From positions 1 through 6,561 of the forward strand of contig CAZDLO010000157.1 in assembly GCA_964506325.1 (NCBI GenBank): DNA of 6,561 nt, written 5' to 3'. A program made the translations under genes and the position numbers. This DNA is from CAINVV01 sp964506325 (GTDB lineage: Bacteria > Bacteroidota > Bacteroidia > Bacteroidales > Prolixibacteraceae). Positions 6,350-6,561 of this stretch are shown piece by piece. The notes beneath the pieces were generated by a model. That model worked only from the letters and a program-made list of their open reading frames with translations, was not told where the DNA came from and searched no databases. Every line of letters starts with the position of its first letter. Position 1 is the stretch's first letter.

Positions 6350-6561
6350 ATGAAGTATACATCCGCACTGATCACATCATCGATACTGGCTTTTTCACTT
6401 GCAGTAAAAGGGCAGCCGGCAAACAATCCCCGTCCGAATGTTGTTTTAATAATTGCCGATGACCACCGTTACGATTGGATGAAGCACAAAGGCAGATCCT
6501 ATATGGAAACGCCCTATCTGGATCGCTTGGCAAGGGAAGGCTGGTCATTTGCTAATGCATT
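6350..6561 (+). CDS. Secreted S1-family sulfatase, N-terminal part (cut by window edge)
   Basis: ATG 6350 opens a frame that runs to the window end (70 full codons). It starts with a signal peptide ('MKYTSALITSSILAFSLAVK') probably cleaved near 'GQPANN'. Then comes 'RPNVVLIIADDHRYDWM', the first sulfatase strand, with D37 and D38 as metal ligands, and 'METPYLDRLAREGWSFANA', the normal stretch that leads to the C-x-P/A-x-R active site. That site lies beyond the window, so Cys or Ser type cannot be decided. 'ADDHRYDWM' differs clearly from 'ADDLAYRAV' of the sulfatase at 2831, so the two are probably of different subfamilies and target different sulfate positions. The 111-bp gap to the previous gene, with two hairpins, leaves open whether it shares the transcript. 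Confidence 0.9.
   Translation, partial: MKYTSALITSSILAFSLAVKGQPANNPRPNVVLIIADDHRYDWMKHKGRSYMETPYLDRLAREGWSFANA

Noticed and set aside
1..6561. CRISPR array, tRNA, rRNA or phage genes
   Set aside because: No regularly spaced repeats, no tRNA or rRNA signatures and no phage proteins were seen on either strand.

Overview
The window is a stretch of a carbohydrate-degradation locus built around sulfatases, with every gene on the + strand. The most likely source is a member of the Bacteroidota, possibly from a marine or sediment environment; this is inference. The grounds are: A-rich leaders in place of clear Shine-Dalgarno sites, one match to the Bacteroidota -7 box (TAnnTTTG), moderate GC in genes against very AT-rich gaps, and the run of secreted sulfatases and glycosidases typical of polysaccharide utilization loci. 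A Kiritimatiellae/Lentisphaerae-type genome carrying similar enzymes cannot be excluded. No SusC/SusD pair, sensor or transporter lies in the window.

Layout: (1) 1-90, the last 29 codons of an upstream sulfatase. (2) 182-2344, a 720-residue secreted GH106-like (alpha-L-rhamnosidase-type) TIM-barrel glycosidase. (3) 2345-2830, a gap of about 490 bp holding an imperfect direct repeat, an imperfect hairpin and a badly deleted GH99-like/WbsX gene (about 2561-2786). (4) 2831-4198, a complete cysteine-type sulfatase with a secretion signal. (5) 4247-6238, a secreted protein of 663 residues resembling a six-hairpin (alpha/alpha)6 glycosidase, of a family I cannot name. (6) 6239-6349, a leader with two hairpins. 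(7) 6350-6561, the start of a third sulfatase, cut by the window edge.

The genes would work together outside the cytoplasm. The sulfatases remove sulfate esters from a sulfated glycan, which lets the two exo-acting-type glycosidases reach the sugars. GH106 chemistry hints at a rhamnose-containing glycan (an ulvan-like or other sulfated deoxy-sugar polymer), but the substrate cannot be read from the sequence. The sulfatases need a formylglycine-generating maturase (anSME type in most Bacteroidota) encoded elsewhere.

The most interesting points are the fossil GH99-like gene, whose internal deletion junction falls on a 9-base stretch readable as conserved residues in two frames, and a four-cysteine insert in the unclassified (alpha/alpha)6 enzyme. 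I see no mobile element, CRISPR array, RNA gene or clearly new multi-gene system.
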